DNA of 50,030 nt from Pseudomonas viridiflava (GCF_900583165.1 NZ_UTKY01000112.1:1-50030); one strand, 5' to 3'. Shown: positions 15,563 to 24,861, counted from the first letter of the stretch. Program-made: numbers and translations. The notes: generated by a model from the letters alone, not told the origin.

Positions 15563-17287
15563 ATGGCGAAAATCAACCTGGCCCAACAGCTGGCGACCAC
15601 CCTTGAACAGGCGGGCATCAAGCGCATCTGGGGCCTGACCGGCGACAGCCTCAACGGCCTCACCGACGCCTTGCGCACCATGGACAGCATCGAGTGGATG
15701 CACGTGCGCCACGAGGAAGTTGCCGCGTTCGCCGCCGGCGCCGAGTCCGCTGCCACCGGGGAACTGACGGTATGCGCCGGCAGCTGTGGGCCGGGCAACC
15801 TGCACTTGATCAACGGCCTGTTCGACTGCCATCGCAACCATGTACCCGTATTGGCAATTGCTGCGCAGATTCCCTCGACCGAAATCGGCCTGAATTACTT
15901 CCAGGAAACCCATCCACAAGAGCTGTTCAAGGAATGCAGCCACTTTGTCGAACTGGTCACCAGCCCGGAGCAGATGCCGCATGTGCTGCACCGCGCCATG
16001 CGCTCGGCGATCCTCAATCGGGGCGTGGCGGTGGTCGTGATTCCGGGGGATGTGTCACTGCTGGAAGTCGACGCCAAGCTCAAGCCCTGGCCTGTGCTCA
16101 ATGCGCCGCGCACGCTACCGGCCGAACACGATTTGCAGCGCCTCACCGAAATTCTCGACAGCAGCCAGAAAGTCACTCTGCTGTGTGGCAGCGGTTGCGC
16201 CGGCGCCCATGACCAAGTAGTGGCCCTGGCCGATGCCTTGGGCGCGCCTGTGGTGCACGCACTGCGCGGCAAGGAACACGTGGAGTGGGACAACCCGTTC
16301 GACGTGGGCATGACCGGCCTGATCGGCTTCAGCTCCGGGTACCACGCCATGCTCGACTGCGACACGTTGATCATGCTCGGCACTGACTTCCCTTACCGCC
16401 AGTTCTACCCCACTGACGCGCAGATCATCCAGGTCGATCGCGACCCACAAGCGCTCGGCCGTCGCGCCACGCTGGATCTGGGCATTGCCGCCGACGTGAG
16501 TGAAACCATCGCCGCCCTGCTGCCGCGCCTGACGCGCAAGACCGATCGCAGCTTTCTTGAGACCTCGCTCAAGCACTATGAGAAAGCCCGTCAGGGCCTG
16601 GATGACCTGGCGCAACCGTCCAAGGCCAACCGGCCCATCCACCCGCAGTACGTGGCACGGTTGCTCAGCGAGTTGGCGAGCGATGACGCGATCTTCACCG
16701 CCGATGTCGGCTCGCCCACCGTCTGGGCGGCGCGCTACCTGAAGATGAATGGCAAGCGTCGGCTGATTGGCTCGTTCAACCATGGCTCGATGGCCAACGC
16801 CATGCCCCAGGCCATCGGTGCGCAGGCGGCATTTCCCGGGCGGCAGGTTATCTCGATGTCTGGCGACGGGGGCTTTGCCATGCTGATGGGGGACTTCATC
16901 TCGTTGGCGCAGTTGAAGCTGCCGGTGAAAGTCATCGTTTTCGATAACTCGTCACTGGGCTTCGTGGCCATGGAGATGAAAGCCGCAGGCTACCTGGACG
17001 CCGGCACCGAGCTGAAAAACCCGGACTTTGCGGCCATGTCCAATGCAATGGGCATCCTGGGAATTCGCGTAGGACAGTCCGAAGACCTGGAACCCGCCCT
17101 GCGCCGCGCCCTGGCCCATGATGGGCCGGTGTTGGTGGATGTGGTCACCGCAACGCAGGAGTTGGTAATGCCACCGACCATCAAGCTGGAGCAAGCCAAG
17201 GGGTTCAGCCTATACATGCTCAAGGCGGTAATGAGTGGCCGCGGCGACGAGGTCATTGAACTGGCACGCACTAACTGGCTGCGCTGA
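15563..17287 (+). CDS. poxB: Pyruvate dehydrogenase (ubiquinone) PoxB-type ThDP enzyme
   Basis: This 574-residue protein belongs to the thiamine diphosphate family. The N-terminal Pyr domain has RHEEVAAFAAGAESAATGELTVCAGSCGPG (about 45-75), with the catalytic Glu in HEEVA. A central FAD-type domain follows, and the C-terminal PP domain has SGDGGFAMLMGDFISLAQLKLPVKVIVFDNSSLG (about 433-467), which binds Mg-ThDP. Length matches E. coli PoxB (572), which decarboxylates pyruvate to acetate and passes electrons to ubiquinone at the inner membrane. The ATG follows GGAG. It lies 77 bases after the flavin oxidoreductase gene and may be co-transcribed. Confidence 0.9.
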   Translation: MAKINLAQQLATTLEQAGIKRIWGLTGDSLNGLTDALRTMDSIEWMHVRHEEVAAFAAGAESAATGELTVCAGSCGPGNLHLINGLFDCHRNHVPVLAIAAQIPSTEIGLNYFQETHPQELFKECSHFVELVTSPEQMPHVLHRAMRSAILNRGVAVVVIPGDVSLLEVDAKLKPWPVLNAPRTLPAEHDLQRLTEILDSSQKVTLLCGSGCAGAHDQVVALADALGAPVVHALRGKEHVEWDNPFDVGMTGLIGFSSGYHAMLDCDTLIMLGTDFPYRQFYPTDAQIIQVDRDPQALGRRATLDLGIAADVSETIAALLPRLTRKTDRSFLETSLKHYEKARQGLDDLAQPSKANRPIHPQYVARLLSELASDDAIFTADVGSPTVWAARYLKMNGKRRLIGSFNHGSMANAMPQAIGAQAAFPGRQVISMSGDGGFAMLMGDFISLAQLKLPVKVIVFDNSSLGFVAMEMKAAGYLDAGTELKNPDFAAMSNAMGILGIRVGQSEDLEPALRRALAHDGPVLVDVVTATQELVMPPTIKLEQAKGFSLYMLKAVMSGRGDEVIELARTNWLR

Positions 17288-17295
17288 TCTAAAAC

Positions 17296-17384
17296 TGTGG
17301 GAGGGGGCTTGCCCCCGATAGCGGTGGGTCAGTCACAGATGTGTTATCTGACCTACTGCAATCGGGGGCAAGCCCCCTCCCACA
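17296..17384. repeat. REPIN (paired REP elements)
   Basis: Inverted REP arms with the TGTGGGAGGGGGCTTGCCCC core flank a spacer, located between the converging poxB and FMN reductase genes. Confidence 0.93.
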
Positions 17385-17403
17385 TTTTGATCGTATTGCT
17401 AAT

Positions 17404-17961
17404 TCAGCCCTGTTGTTTTTCTACCCATTTGCCGTAGGCATCGATAAAGGCTTGCAGGAACGGCTTGGTCTTCTCCGACACCTTGCCAGAGTCATCAAAC
17501 ACACTCCCCGCCCCACCCAGATAAGCCTCCGGCTGTTGCATGCACGGCACATCCAGAAACACCAATGATTGGCGCAGGTGATGGTTGGCACCAAAACCGC
17601 CAATGGCGCCCGGCGACACACTGATGATCGCGCCCGGCTTGCCGCTCCAGGCGCTTTTGCCGTACGGGCGCGATCCCACGTCAATTGCATTCTTCAAGGG
17701 TGCCGGTACAGAGCGGTTGTATTCAGGGGTCACAAACAGCACCGCGTCGGATGAGCTCACCTGCTGACGGAAAGTACTGTAGGCTGCCGGCGGTGTATCC
17801 GCGTCGATGTCTTCGTTGTAGAGCGGCAAGTCGCCAATTTCGACAATGCTCAACTTGAGGTTGGCCGGGGCCAGTTCGGCCAATGCCAGGGCAACCTTGC
17901 GGTTGATCGACTCTTTTCTCAAGCTGCCAACCAGGACGGCAATCGTGTAGACCTTGCTCAT
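17404..17961 (-). CDS. NADPH-dependent FMN reductase (ChrR/ArsH-like flavodoxin fold)
   Basis: This 185-residue flavoprotein has the family phosphate-binding loop VGSLRKESINRKVA (about 12-25), FVTPEYNRSVPAPLKNAID (about 77-95) and SVSPGAIGGFGANHHLRQSLVFLDVPCM (about 115-142). Such enzymes reduce quinones, chromate, azo dyes or FMN using NAD(P)H, often protecting against redox cycling. It converges with poxB across a REPIN. The real substrate cannot be told from sequence. Confidence 0.9.
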   Translation of the reverse strand: MSKVYTIAVLVGSLRKESINRKVALALAELAPANLKLSIVEIGDLPLYNEDIDADTPPAAYSTFRQQVSSSDAVLFVTPEYNRSVPAPLKNAIDVGSRPYGKSAWSGKPGAIISVSPGAIGGFGANHHLRQSLVFLDVPCMQQPEAYLGGAGSVFDDSGKVSEKTKPFLQAFIDAYGKWVEKQQG

Positions 17962-18178
17962 GGAGGTTTTCCCGACGTCTGACTAAAGGAATGTGTAGTT
18001 ATAGAGTCTTCACGGCGCGTTCACCAGAAGGTTTTAACAATCCTCCGTGCGCTTTTAGTCGTAGGAATAATCTGTAAACACCAGTGAATAGTATTTTTTT
18101 CACGTAGGTAAACTACCCCGCTCCATAACGGTCTACAGAACCGCAAATCGAGTGATTATCTCCAGAGGTTCTAAACAG
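17962..18178. other. Divergent intergenic region
   Basis: This 217-base AT-richer spacer between the FMN reductase gene (minus) and the 78-residue gene (plus) must hold both promoters. A short inverted repeat GTAG-GTAAA-CTAC lies at 18104-18116. No convincing -35/-10 pair or known operator was recognised. Confidence 0.4.
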
Positions 18179-18415
18179 ATGGCAGCAGTATTAGTCGGAC
18201 AGTTTCATGCCAGAGACGCAGAAGGACGCGTTTATTCGGTGCATGAGTTCCAGGAATCCAACCCGGCACAAGGCGACCTGGCTGGCTCGGCGCCCACCAC
18301 CACCTACAAGCTGGCCATTGGCGACCGTGTAGAAAAATTGGAAGGCGATGAGTTCAAGTTGATTCAGTCGGGCACCATTCTCGTGCGCGAATCGGAAACC
18401 ATCCTCGCGTCTTAA
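18179..18415 (+). CDS. Conserved-looking small protein of unknown function
   Basis: This 78-residue soluble, acidic protein (MAAVLVGQFHARDAEGRVYS... to ...ETILAS) has no membrane segment or signal peptide. The pattern of short hydrophobic stretches separated by turns suggests a small beta-rich fold: a strand near 3-9, TTTYKLAIGDRVEKLEGDEFKL near 40-61 and GTILVRE near 65-71. The ATG at 18179 follows AGAGG 11 bases upstream; a GTG 27 bases earlier is in frame but less likely. It stands alone and is not recognised as a characterised family. Confidence 0.75.
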   Translation: MAAVLVGQFHARDAEGRVYSVHEFQESNPAQGDLAGSAPTTTYKLAIGDRVEKLEGDEFKLIQSGTILVRESETILAS

Positions 18416-18477
18416 GATCTCGCCCTATCGACCTGCTCAGTCCTGGCCATTGACGGCATTGACTGGGCTGGGCGTGA

Positions 18478-18873
18478 TCAAGGCCGATGCATCTGCGTGA
18501 CTTCAATCGTCGACTCCCCTTCGACGCTCTTGAGCGTGACCATCACTCTGCCCCGCTCGCCTTCCACTGCATACATTGAGCGCGTGTAGCCCGCTGCGTT
18601 GTAGCCGGGATACGCCACCACCTGTTTGACCAATGTCATGTCCAGTACTGCGCCCACCTGTTCGCTGACCTGCTCTTGTGAGCGGATAAACGTTTCGAGC
18701 GCGAGGTTTTGCGCTGAGGTATCGGTGTGATCGTTGAAAAGATAACCAGCCACGCAGCCGACAGTCACCAGGACCAGCAGTTGCTTGGCCGTTACCCCGA
18801 AGTATTTCGCGGGTAGAGGCATATGAGACCAGACCTGTTTTTGTTGTAGTTGCCGATAGCCGGCTTTGGTCAT
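18478..18873 (-). CDS. Membrane-anchored protein of unknown function (Coa1-like layout)
   Basis: This 131-residue protein has a membrane anchor at about residues 30-46 (LLVLVTVGCVAGYLF) and a periplasmic domain of about 85 residues. The domain contains VVAYPGYNAAGYTRSMYAVEGERGRVMVTLKSVEGESTIEVTQM, a layout that recalls cytochrome-oxidase-assembly Coa1-type domains, though this is only a resemblance. The start is uncertain: ATG at 18873 gives the longest frame, while ATG at 18822 (MPLPAKYFG) is also possible. It is divergent from the LysR gene, with 58 bases between starts. Confidence 0.65.
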   Translation of the reverse strand: MTKAGYRQLQQKQVWSHMPLPAKYFGVTAKQLLVLVTVGCVAGYLFNDHTDTSAQNLALETFIRSQEQVSEQVGAVLDMTLVKQVVAYPGYNAAGYTRSMYAVEGERGRVMVTLKSVEGESTIEVTQMHRP

Positions 18874-18931
18874 TGATGATCAGCGCTGCCATTCTATTGA
18901 ATACACAACGCGCTGCACATAGACTCCGGCG

Positions 18932-19825
18932 ATGCGTTTACGTCATATCGAAGTGATTCAGGCCATCTTGCAGACCGGACACCCAGGCTTGGCCGCCGAA
19001 TGGTTGCAACTCCCTGTGGGCGATGTGGATGCCGCGCTCAAAGAGGCCGAGCAACAGCTGGGCTTCATGTTGTTCGCCAGTGTGCGCGGCCGCTTGCAGG
19101 CAACCCGGGAAACCCTTGAGCTGCAAGCCGAGATTGCCCGGGTATACGAGGCGCTGGAACCGGTGCAGCGCCTGGCCAGCCGCCTCAAACACCATCACGC
19201 CCCGACGCTGCGCGCGCTGTGCACCCCACCGCTGGCCAATCAACTGCTGCCGCAAAGCATTGCGCTATTGCGTCGCCGCTTCCAGGACACGCCGTGCAAC
19301 CTGTCTAGCCAGCCGACCCGGGAGATCGTCAGGAGCCTGCTGCTGCACGAGGCCGACGTGGGCCTGAGCCTGCATGACCCGGAGCATCCTCAGGTACAGA
19401 GCACCGTGCTGGCCCAGGGCAAACTCCAATTGCTGGCACCCCATGGCTGGCTCAAGCCCAAGCAGAAGTACATTGCGCTGCAAGACCTGGCGGGCCAGTC
19501 GATGGTCGGCCTCGAAGGCCACGACCCGCTGAGCCGCCTGCTAGACGCCAAGCTGCAAGCCCTGCGCCCGCTGCCGGTGATTCAAACCCGCGTACAGACC
19601 TACCAGATGATGCGCAGCATGGTGGAAGCGGGAGAAGGCCTGGCGATTGTCGACCCGTTTACCGCGTTCGGCGCACGGGAGGCCGGGTTAGATGCGTGCC
19701 CACTGTCGCCGCCGATACTGGTCAGCCTGTATGCGCTGACCCTCAAGGACGGCGCGACCTCACCCGCGCTGAATGCGCTGCTGGAGATCGTCACGCAGAA
19801 GGCTGAAAGCCTGCTGGCGGGTTAG
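18932..19825 (+). CDS. LysR family transcriptional regulator
   Basis: This 297-residue protein has an N-terminal helix-turn-helix (about 1-60: MRLRHIEVIQAILQTGHPGLAAEWLQLPVGDV...LGFMLFASVRGRLQAT) and a periplasmic-binding-like effector domain (about 90-295) containing EADVGLSLHDPEH and MVEAGEGLAIVDPFTA, typical of LysR proteins. The recognition helix is atypical (LPVGDVDAALKEAEQQLG, where LysR members usually have QPAxSxxIxxLExxLG). Its end overlaps the end of the GNAT gene by 4 bases, tail-to-tail. The target is unknown. Confidence 0.88.
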   Translation: MRLRHIEVIQAILQTGHPGLAAEWLQLPVGDVDAALKEAEQQLGFMLFASVRGRLQATRETLELQAEIARVYEALEPVQRLASRLKHHHAPTLRALCTPPLANQLLPQSIALLRRRFQDTPCNLSSQPTREIVRSLLLHEADVGLSLHDPEHPQVQSTVLAQGKLQLLAPHGWLKPKQKYIALQDLAGQSMVGLEGHDPLSRLLDAKLQALRPLPVIQTRVQTYQMMRSMVEAGEGLAIVDPFTAFGAREAGLDACPLSPPILVSLYALTLKDGATSPALNALLEIVTQKAESLLAG

Positions 19826-20403
19826 GCCTTTTCGACCTCGGTCTTGAACAGCCGATACCAGAAAATCGCCACTTCGCGCGTCATCGGGTCGATGCCGCGA
19901 TAGCGCAAGCGGTCGATACCGCCCATCACATAACCGCAGCGCTCGTACAAACGACAGGCCCCAAGGTTGTTGTTCTGGGTTTCGAGCATCATGCCCGGCA
20001 GGTTTTTCTTGCGGCTCCAGAACTGCGCCACATCCAGCAACGCCTTAGCCACACCGTGACGCCGCGCCGGCAAGGCCACCGCCAACTCATCGACATGGGC
20101 AAAACCGTTCCAGTTGGTGCTGACCACGATATGCCCCACCGGCTGATCGTCCAGGTAGGCCATGAAGATCGCACTGTCGGGCGCATCACGGAAACTGGCG
20201 AACTCTTCCGGATCAATCCCATAGCACTTGCGGTAGGGCACGATGCGCTCCACAGGCCATTGATCGACCCGCTTGCCCATCTGCGGCTCACCGTAGGTGC
20301 TGACCTCAAAGCTGAAATCATTGCCCCATACATAGGCGTCAAAGCCCTCGTCGGCGACCCGTACACTGAGCCCTGGATACTTCGGGTTCATTACAGCTTG
20401 CAT
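19822..20403 (-). CDS. GNAT family N-acetyltransferase
   Basis: This 193-residue protein has the GNAT core: a beta strand with GHIVVSTNWNGFAHVDELAVALPARRHGVAKALLDVAQFW (the ARRHGVAKAL segment binds acetyl-CoA) and LETQNNNLGACRLYERCGYVMGG (motif B). I chose ATG at 20403 because AAGG lies 6 bases upstream; the frame continues further upstream without a better site. It starts 8 bases after ldcA on the same strand, so it probably shares that transcript. Acetylation of a polyamine or amino acid linked to lysine metabolism is a guess from context only. Confidence 0.87.
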   Translation of the reverse strand: MQAVMNPKYPGLSVRVADEGFDAYVWGNDFSFEVSTYGEPQMGKRVDQWPVERIVPYRKCYGIDPEEFASFRDAPDSAIFMAYLDDQPVGHIVVSTNWNGFAHVDELAVALPARRHGVAKALLDVAQFWSRKKNLPGMMLETQNNNLGACRLYERCGYVMGGIDRLRYRGIDPMTREVAIFWYRLFKTEVEKA

Positions 20404-20411
20404 AACCATCC

Positions 20412-22667
20412 TTAACCCTTGATGCAATCGACGGTGTAACAACGACCACTGCCGTCGTCTTCGTGTTGCAGCCCATGAACATCAGCCACAAACCCTGGGA
20501 AACTGCTATCGAACGTCCGGGCAAATGCCAGGTAGTCGATGATCGAACGCGTCGACTCGGTAAAGCGCTCACCCGGCATGATCAACGGGATGCCTGGCGG
20601 ATAAGGCACCAGCATCACTGCTGCGATGCGCCCTGGCAAGGCATCAATGGACACCGCTTCAACTTCACCCCTCACCAATTGGTCGTAGGCGTCGGCCGGT
20701 TTCATGGCGATTTCCGGCAGCACCGTGTACATGCGCTTAAGGTGTTTGGCGGTGGCATTGTTGCGATAACAGCCGTGCAATTGGTTGCACAGGTCGCGCA
20801 AACCCAAGCCTTGATAACGGGTAGGCCCCTGGGCAAACACCGATGGCAAACAACTGGCCAGGCTCACATTGGCGTCGTAGCCGCGCTTGAACTCCAATAA
20901 TTCGGTGAGCAAGGTACTCCATTTCCCCTTGGTGATGCCCATGGAAAACAGCACGAGGAAGGAATACAGCCCGGTCTTTTCCACCACCAGCCCACGCTCC
21001 CAGAGGAATTTACTGACCACCGCGGCGGGGATCCCGCAATCACTCAAGGCACCACCGGCGTTAAGCCCAGGCATCACTAGGGTCACCTTGATCGGGTCCA
21101 GCAGCACGTAGTCTTCGGCCACTTCGCCAAAGCCATGCCAGTCATCTTGCGGGTGCAGGAGCCAGTCAGCCGTAACGACGCGGTCGACGCCCGCCACCGA
21201 CGGCGGCTGCCAGATGGAGAACCACCAGTCTTCAGCGGCGATATGCTGGCGCAGGTTGGCCAGCGCGCGACGAAAACTCAGGGCTTCGTCAAACATCTCT
21301 TGCAGCAGCGAGCGCCCGGCCGGGCCTTCCATCATGGCCGAGGCCACGTCCAGCGAGGCAATGATGCTGTACTGCGGCGAGGTGGAGATGTGCATCATGA
21401 ACGCTTCGTTGAAACGATCACGGTCCAGCTGGCGGGCGCCGCCGTCCTGCACGTGGATCATCGACGCCTGGCTGAACGCCGCAAGCAATTTGTGCGTGGA
21501 GTGGGTGGTGAACACCAGCGGGCTGTCCGGGGTGCGCGAGGTGCCCATGCCATAGCGCCCGGCGAAGAACTCATGAAACGCCGCATAGGCATACCAGGCT
21601 TCATCAAAGTGCAGCACCTCGACACTGTTGCCCAATTGCTGCTTGATGAGCTCGGCGTTGTAGCACAAGCCGTCGTAGGTGGAGTTGGTGACCACGGCCA
21701 GCTTCACTTTTGCCGACCGACCTCGGGTCAGCGGGCTGGCGTCGATCTTGGCGCGAATCGATTCGGGGCTGAATTCACTCAGTGGAATGGGGCCGATAAT
21801 TCCCAGCTCATTGCGTTCAGGGCACAAGTACAACGGGATCGCGCCGGTCATGATGATCGAATGCAGCACCGACTTGTGGCAGTTGCGGTCCACCAGCACC
21901 AGGTCGTCACGGCCGACCATGGAATGCCACACGATCTTGTTCGCCGTGGACGTGCCATTGATGACGAAGAACGTATGGTCGGCGCCGAAGTTGCGGGCGG
22001 CCCGGGCTTCGGCTTCGGCCAGGGGGCCGGTGTGGTCCAGCAGCGAACCCAGCTCCGGCACCGAGACGGACAAGTCCGAACGCAGGGTGTTTTCTCCGAA
22101 AAACTGGTGAAACGCCTGCCCTACCGGGCTCTTGCGATAGGCCACACCACCACCATGGCCGGGGGTGTGCCAGGAATAGTTGGAATCGGCAGTGTGCTGC
22201 ACCAGTGCCTTGAAAAATGGCGGCAACAGGCCATCTAGGTACGTGCGCGCCGCACGGGCCACTTGCCGGGCCAGAAATGGCACGGTGTCTTCGAACAGGT
22301 AAAGAATGCCGCGCAGTTGGTTGAGTTCGCTCATGGCATCAGCCGGGGCGTTTTCGAGGGTGACTTGCTCGCCCAGGGCGAAGATCGGCAAGTTGGGCGC
22401 ACGTAGACGAGCCAGGCGGATCAGCTCGACCATGTTTTGCAGCAAGTGAGTATTCTCGCCTGCGCCTTCGGCGGCGATCAGCATGCACGCCAGGCCATGA
22501 TGGGTAGATGCCACTAGCCGGCCTTCGGCGTAGTCCACGGCAGAAAAGATGCTGAAGCCGTCTTGTTCCAACTCCCGGGCGATGCCTCGGACTCGGTCAC
22601 CGGCAACAGTGTCGGCTTTGATGTCGCGGTGCACGATGAGGATGGGGAACTTCAGGTCTTTGTACAT
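20412..22667 (-). CDS. ldcA: Lysine decarboxylase LdcA (Orn/Lys/Arg decarboxylase, PLP fold I)
   Basis: This 751-residue protein matches the length of P. aeruginosa LdcA, which makes cadaverine from lysine in the arginine-controlled lysine catabolic route. It has an N-terminal receiver-like wing domain (about 1-140), the PLP domain with SWHTPGHGGG (165-174), INGTSTANKIV (about 236-246), HFDEAWYAYA (353-362) and the PLP-binding Lys393 in THSTHKLLAAFSQ, and a C-terminal domain. Ornithine or arginine as substrate cannot be excluded from sequence alone, but size and the downstream dnaQ-rnhA-gloB-mltD context support LdcA. The GNAT gene follows 8 bases downstream. Confidence 0.88.
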   Translation of the reverse strand: MYKDLKFPILIVHRDIKADTVAGDRVRGIARELEQDGFSIFSAVDYAEGRLVASTHHGLACMLIAAEGAGENTHLLQNMVELIRLARLRAPNLPIFALGEQVTLENAPADAMSELNQLRGILYLFEDTVPFLARQVARAARTYLDGLLPPFFKALVQHTADSNYSWHTPGHGGGVAYRKSPVGQAFHQFFGENTLRSDLSVSVPELGSLLDHTGPLAEAEARAARNFGADHTFFVINGTSTANKIVWHSMVGRDDLVLVDRNCHKSVLHSIIMTGAIPLYLCPERNELGIIGPIPLSEFSPESIRAKIDASPLTRGRSAKVKLAVVTNSTYDGLCYNAELIKQQLGNSVEVLHFDEAWYAYAAFHEFFAGRYGMGTSRTPDSPLVFTTHSTHKLLAAFSQASMIHVQDGGARQLDRDRFNEAFMMHISTSPQYSIIASLDVASAMMEGPAGRSLLQEMFDEALSFRRALANLRQHIAAEDWWFSIWQPPSVAGVDRVVTADWLLHPQDDWHGFGEVAEDYVLLDPIKVTLVMPGLNAGGALSDCGIPAAVVSKFLWERGLVVEKTGLYSFLVLFSMGITKGKWSTLLTELLEFKRGYDANVSLASCLPSVFAQGPTRYQGLGLRDLCNQLHGCYRNNATAKHLKRMYTVLPEIAMKPADAYDQLVRGEVEAVSIDALPGRIAAVMLVPYPPGIPLIMPGERFTESTRSIIDYLAFARTFDSSFPGFVADVHGLQHEDDGSGRCYTVDCIKG

Positions 22668-22758
22668 GAGTGCGTTCAGTCCTCAGGGCTATGCACTCAA
22701 GGGTAGAAGCTGGGAGCGGATGTCGCGAATGAAGATTTATTGGCAGGTAGAGATCAAA

Positions 22759-22786
22759 TGTGGGAGCGGGCTTGCCCCCTCCCACA
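22759..22786. repeat. Short single REP hairpin
   Basis: TGTGGGAG...CTCCCACA arms with GCGGGCTTGCCCC between form one compact REP-like hairpin. The left half carries GAGCGGG in place of GAGGGGG. It lies between the ldcA and dnaQ genes and looks like a collapsed REPIN that kept the two outer ends and lost the spacer. Confidence 0.82.
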
Positions 22787-22808
22787 TGTTGATTTCATTC
22801 AACCGGAG

Positions 22809-23555
22809 TTATTGCTGGGTCAATTGAGTCCACAACGCCGGCGCGCCGGCCGACTTGGCAATCGCTTCCAACCGCGCCGCATGCTCGGCCATGTCCTGCT
22901 CACTGGCGCGAATAATCACACTCGGCTTGCGATCTGCTGGCAAACGGCGGATTTCGGAAGGACGGTTACCCGAACCTTCGGCCGAGCCGCTGCCGTCGGA
23001 CGCGTTACCCGCTAGCGACAGGCTGGTCTGCCCGCCGGTCATGGTCAGGTAGACGTCGGCAAGAATCTCGGAGTCGAGCAAGGCGCCGTGGAGTTCGCGG
23101 CCGGAGTTGTCGACACCATAGCGTTTGCACAAGGCATCAAGGCTGTTGCGCTGGCCCGGGTGACGCTCGCGGGCCATCATCAAGGTGTCAAGGATCGAGC
23201 AATGCTGGGAAATATCGGCGCGATCAGTCTGCCCCATCAGGGCAAATTCGTTGTTGATGAAGCCGACGTCGAACGCTGCGTTGTGGATGATCAGCTGGGC
23301 GCCGTTGATGAATTCGAAGAACTCGTCGGCCACTTCGGCAAAGCGCGGCTTACCTTTGAGGAATTCGTCGGTGATACCGTGGACGCCAATCGCGCCCTCG
23401 TCACTGTCGCGGTCAGGCTGCAGGTAGACGTGGAAGTGCCGCCCGGTGAGGCGCCGCCCCATGAGTTCGACGCAGCCGATTTCGATGATCCGGTGGCCAT
23501 CGGTCACCGGCATGCCGGTGGTTTCGGTATCGAGTACAACAGATCGGATGGCCAT
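22809..23555 (-). CDS. dnaQ: DNA polymerase III epsilon subunit (3'-5' proofreading exonuclease)
   Basis: This 248-residue DEDDh exonuclease proofreads replication as part of the Pol III core. Exo I is VVLDTETTG (Asp9, Glu11), Exo II is IIHNAAFDVGFIN (about 88-100), and Exo III is ELHGALLDSEILADVYL with the catalytic His and Asp (about 154-170). A flexible linker (about 175-205) and a C-terminal segment that binds the alpha subunit complete it. It follows rnhA on the same strand, the standard Pseudomonas order rather than the divergent pair of E. coli. Confidence 0.97.
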   Translation of the reverse strand: MAIRSVVLDTETTGMPVTDGHRIIEIGCVELMGRRLTGRHFHVYLQPDRDSDEGAIGVHGITDEFLKGKPRFAEVADEFFEFINGAQLIIHNAAFDVGFINNEFALMGQTDRADISQHCSILDTLMMARERHPGQRNSLDALCKRYGVDNSGRELHGALLDSEILADVYLTMTGGQTSLSLAGNASDGSGSAEGSGNRPSEIRRLPADRKPSVIIRASEQDMAEHAARLEAIAKSAGAPALWTQLTQQ

Positions 23556-23619
23556 CAGGGTTCAGCTCTCAACGGTATGGTGTGTTTCAAAAGTCGCGAT
23601 GTTAGCACGTGAGCCAGCC

Positions 23620-24072
23620 TCAGCTCTGCTTGTAGCCCCGCACTTCGTCCACACCACGGTTGGCCAACTGGTCAGCGCGTTCGTTGCCTGGGTGGCCGAT
23701 ATGGCCGCGCACCCATTTCCAGGTAATGTCATGGCGATTGCATTGCTCATCGAGCAATTGCCACAGGTCGGCATTTTTTACCGGCTCCTTGGCAGCGGTT
23801 TTCCAGCCGCGCTTCTTCCAGTTGACCATCCACTCATTGATGCCCTTCATCACGTATTGCGAGTCGGTCACCAGCAGCACGTCGCAGCGGCGCTTGAGTT
23901 CTTCGAGGCCACGGATGGCGCCCATCAGCTCCATACGGTTGTTGGTGGTGTTGGCTTCACCGCCCCACAACTCTTTCTCCACGCCCTTGCACACGAGCAA
24001 GGCGCCCCAGCCGCCGGGGCCTGGGTTGCCCTTGCAGGCGCCATCGGTGAAGAGTTCTACGGTATCGGTCAT
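23620..24072 (-). CDS. rnhA: Ribonuclease HI
   Basis: This 150-residue enzyme cleaves the RNA strand of RNA-DNA hybrids. Catalytic Asp10 (FTDGACKGNPGPGGWG), Glu48 (NRMEL), Asp70 (VTDSQYV) and Asp134 (ERADQLA) are all present, with His124 in WVRGHIGHPGNE. Length is near that of E. coli RNase HI. It sits between the methyltransferase gene (30 bases upstream) and dnaQ (64 bases downstream) on the same strand and is likely co-transcribed with them. Confidence 0.97.
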   Translation of the reverse strand: MTDTVELFTDGACKGNPGPGGWGALLVCKGVEKELWGGEANTTNNRMELMGAIRGLEELKRRCDVLLVTDSQYVMKGINEWMVNWKKRGWKTAAKEPVKNADLWQLLDEQCNRHDITWKWVRGHIGHPGNERADQLANRGVDEVRGYKQS

Positions 24073-24102
24073 CGGTTGCTCGATCTGAAATCAAAAAAGG
24101 TT

Positions 24103-24861
24103 TTACGGTTCGTTCTGCTCGCGGTTGACCTTGGCCATCGGCATCGGCACCAGCTTGCCCATGGGCTCGCGGCGTACCTGCTGCACCGGTCGCAACCCCA
24201 CCACGATCTTGCGCGCCACTAATAAATAGAAGCCGCCGCCCGACAATTGCCAGGCCCCTGCGCGGCGTTCCCAGCCCGCCAGGCGGGCCTGCCACTTGGT
24301 CGAGGCAAGCGGCGGACGATAGCACCCGAAGCGGCGTTTCTCCAGCGCGAAGCCCAGTAGGTTCAGCCAGTCACCGACCCGCGAGGGCGAGATACAGCGC
24401 GCCTGGCGCAGCCCGTCATGCGCGAAGAGATGACGCAGGCCCCAAGGGCTCCAGGGGTTGATGCCGACAATCAGCAAATGCCCGCCGGGCCTTACGCTGC
24501 TGGCCGCTTCTCGCAGCAAACCGTGGGGCGACAGGCAGAAATCCAGCCCATGCTGCAACACCACCACATCGGCAGCATGCTCACTCAACGGCCAGGCCTG
24601 CTCTTCGCAGACAATCTCTACCCCCGGCAGGGGCGCGCCCAAGCGCACGTTGCGTTGCACTTGCGGCGCAGGCGGCGGCGTCTGGGCCGAGGGGCCGTAA
24701 TGCACCAGGTAGCCACCAAAGAACCGCCCCAGCTCGTCTTCGAGCATGTGCCGCTCTTCGTCCAGCAGAAATTGCCCGATGGGGCCCGATAGCCATTCTC
24801 GGGCCGCACCGATCAAGGCCAGCCACTCAGGATCGGCCTGGGCGAACGCTTTATCAGTCAT
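24103..24861 (-). CDS. Class I SAM-dependent methyltransferase
   Basis: This 252-residue protein has a methyltransferase type 11-like domain. LGAPLPGVEIVCEEQAWPLSEHAADVVVLQHGLDFCLSPHGLLREAASSVRPGGHLLIVGINPWSPWGLRHLF (about 75-150) holds the SAM-binding acidic residues and the post-III GG loop. The classical glycine-rich motif I is not obvious, so activity is less certain. The ATG at 24861 follows GGAG; a TTG 12 bases upstream is less likely. It is always found between gloB (divergent) and rnhA in the Pseudomonas genomes I recall; the substrate is unknown. Confidence 0.85.
   Translation of the reverse strand: MTDKAFAQADPEWLALIGAAREWLSGPIGQFLLDEERHMLEDELGRFFGGYLVHYGPSAQTPPPAPQVQRNVRLGAPLPGVEIVCEEQAWPLSEHAADVVVLQHGLDFCLSPHGLLREAASSVRPGGHLLIVGINPWSPWGLRHLFAHDGLRQARCISPSRVGDWLNLLGFALEKRRFGCYRPPLASTKWQARLAGWERRAGAWQLSGGGFYLLVARKIVVGLRPVQQVRREPMGKLVPMPMAKVNREQNEP

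Noticed and set aside
18433..18475. GCTCAGTC...GACTGGGC hairpin after the 78-residue gene as a terminator
   Set aside because: The stem includes a G-T pair and has a long loop and no T run on either strand, so it is too weak to list.
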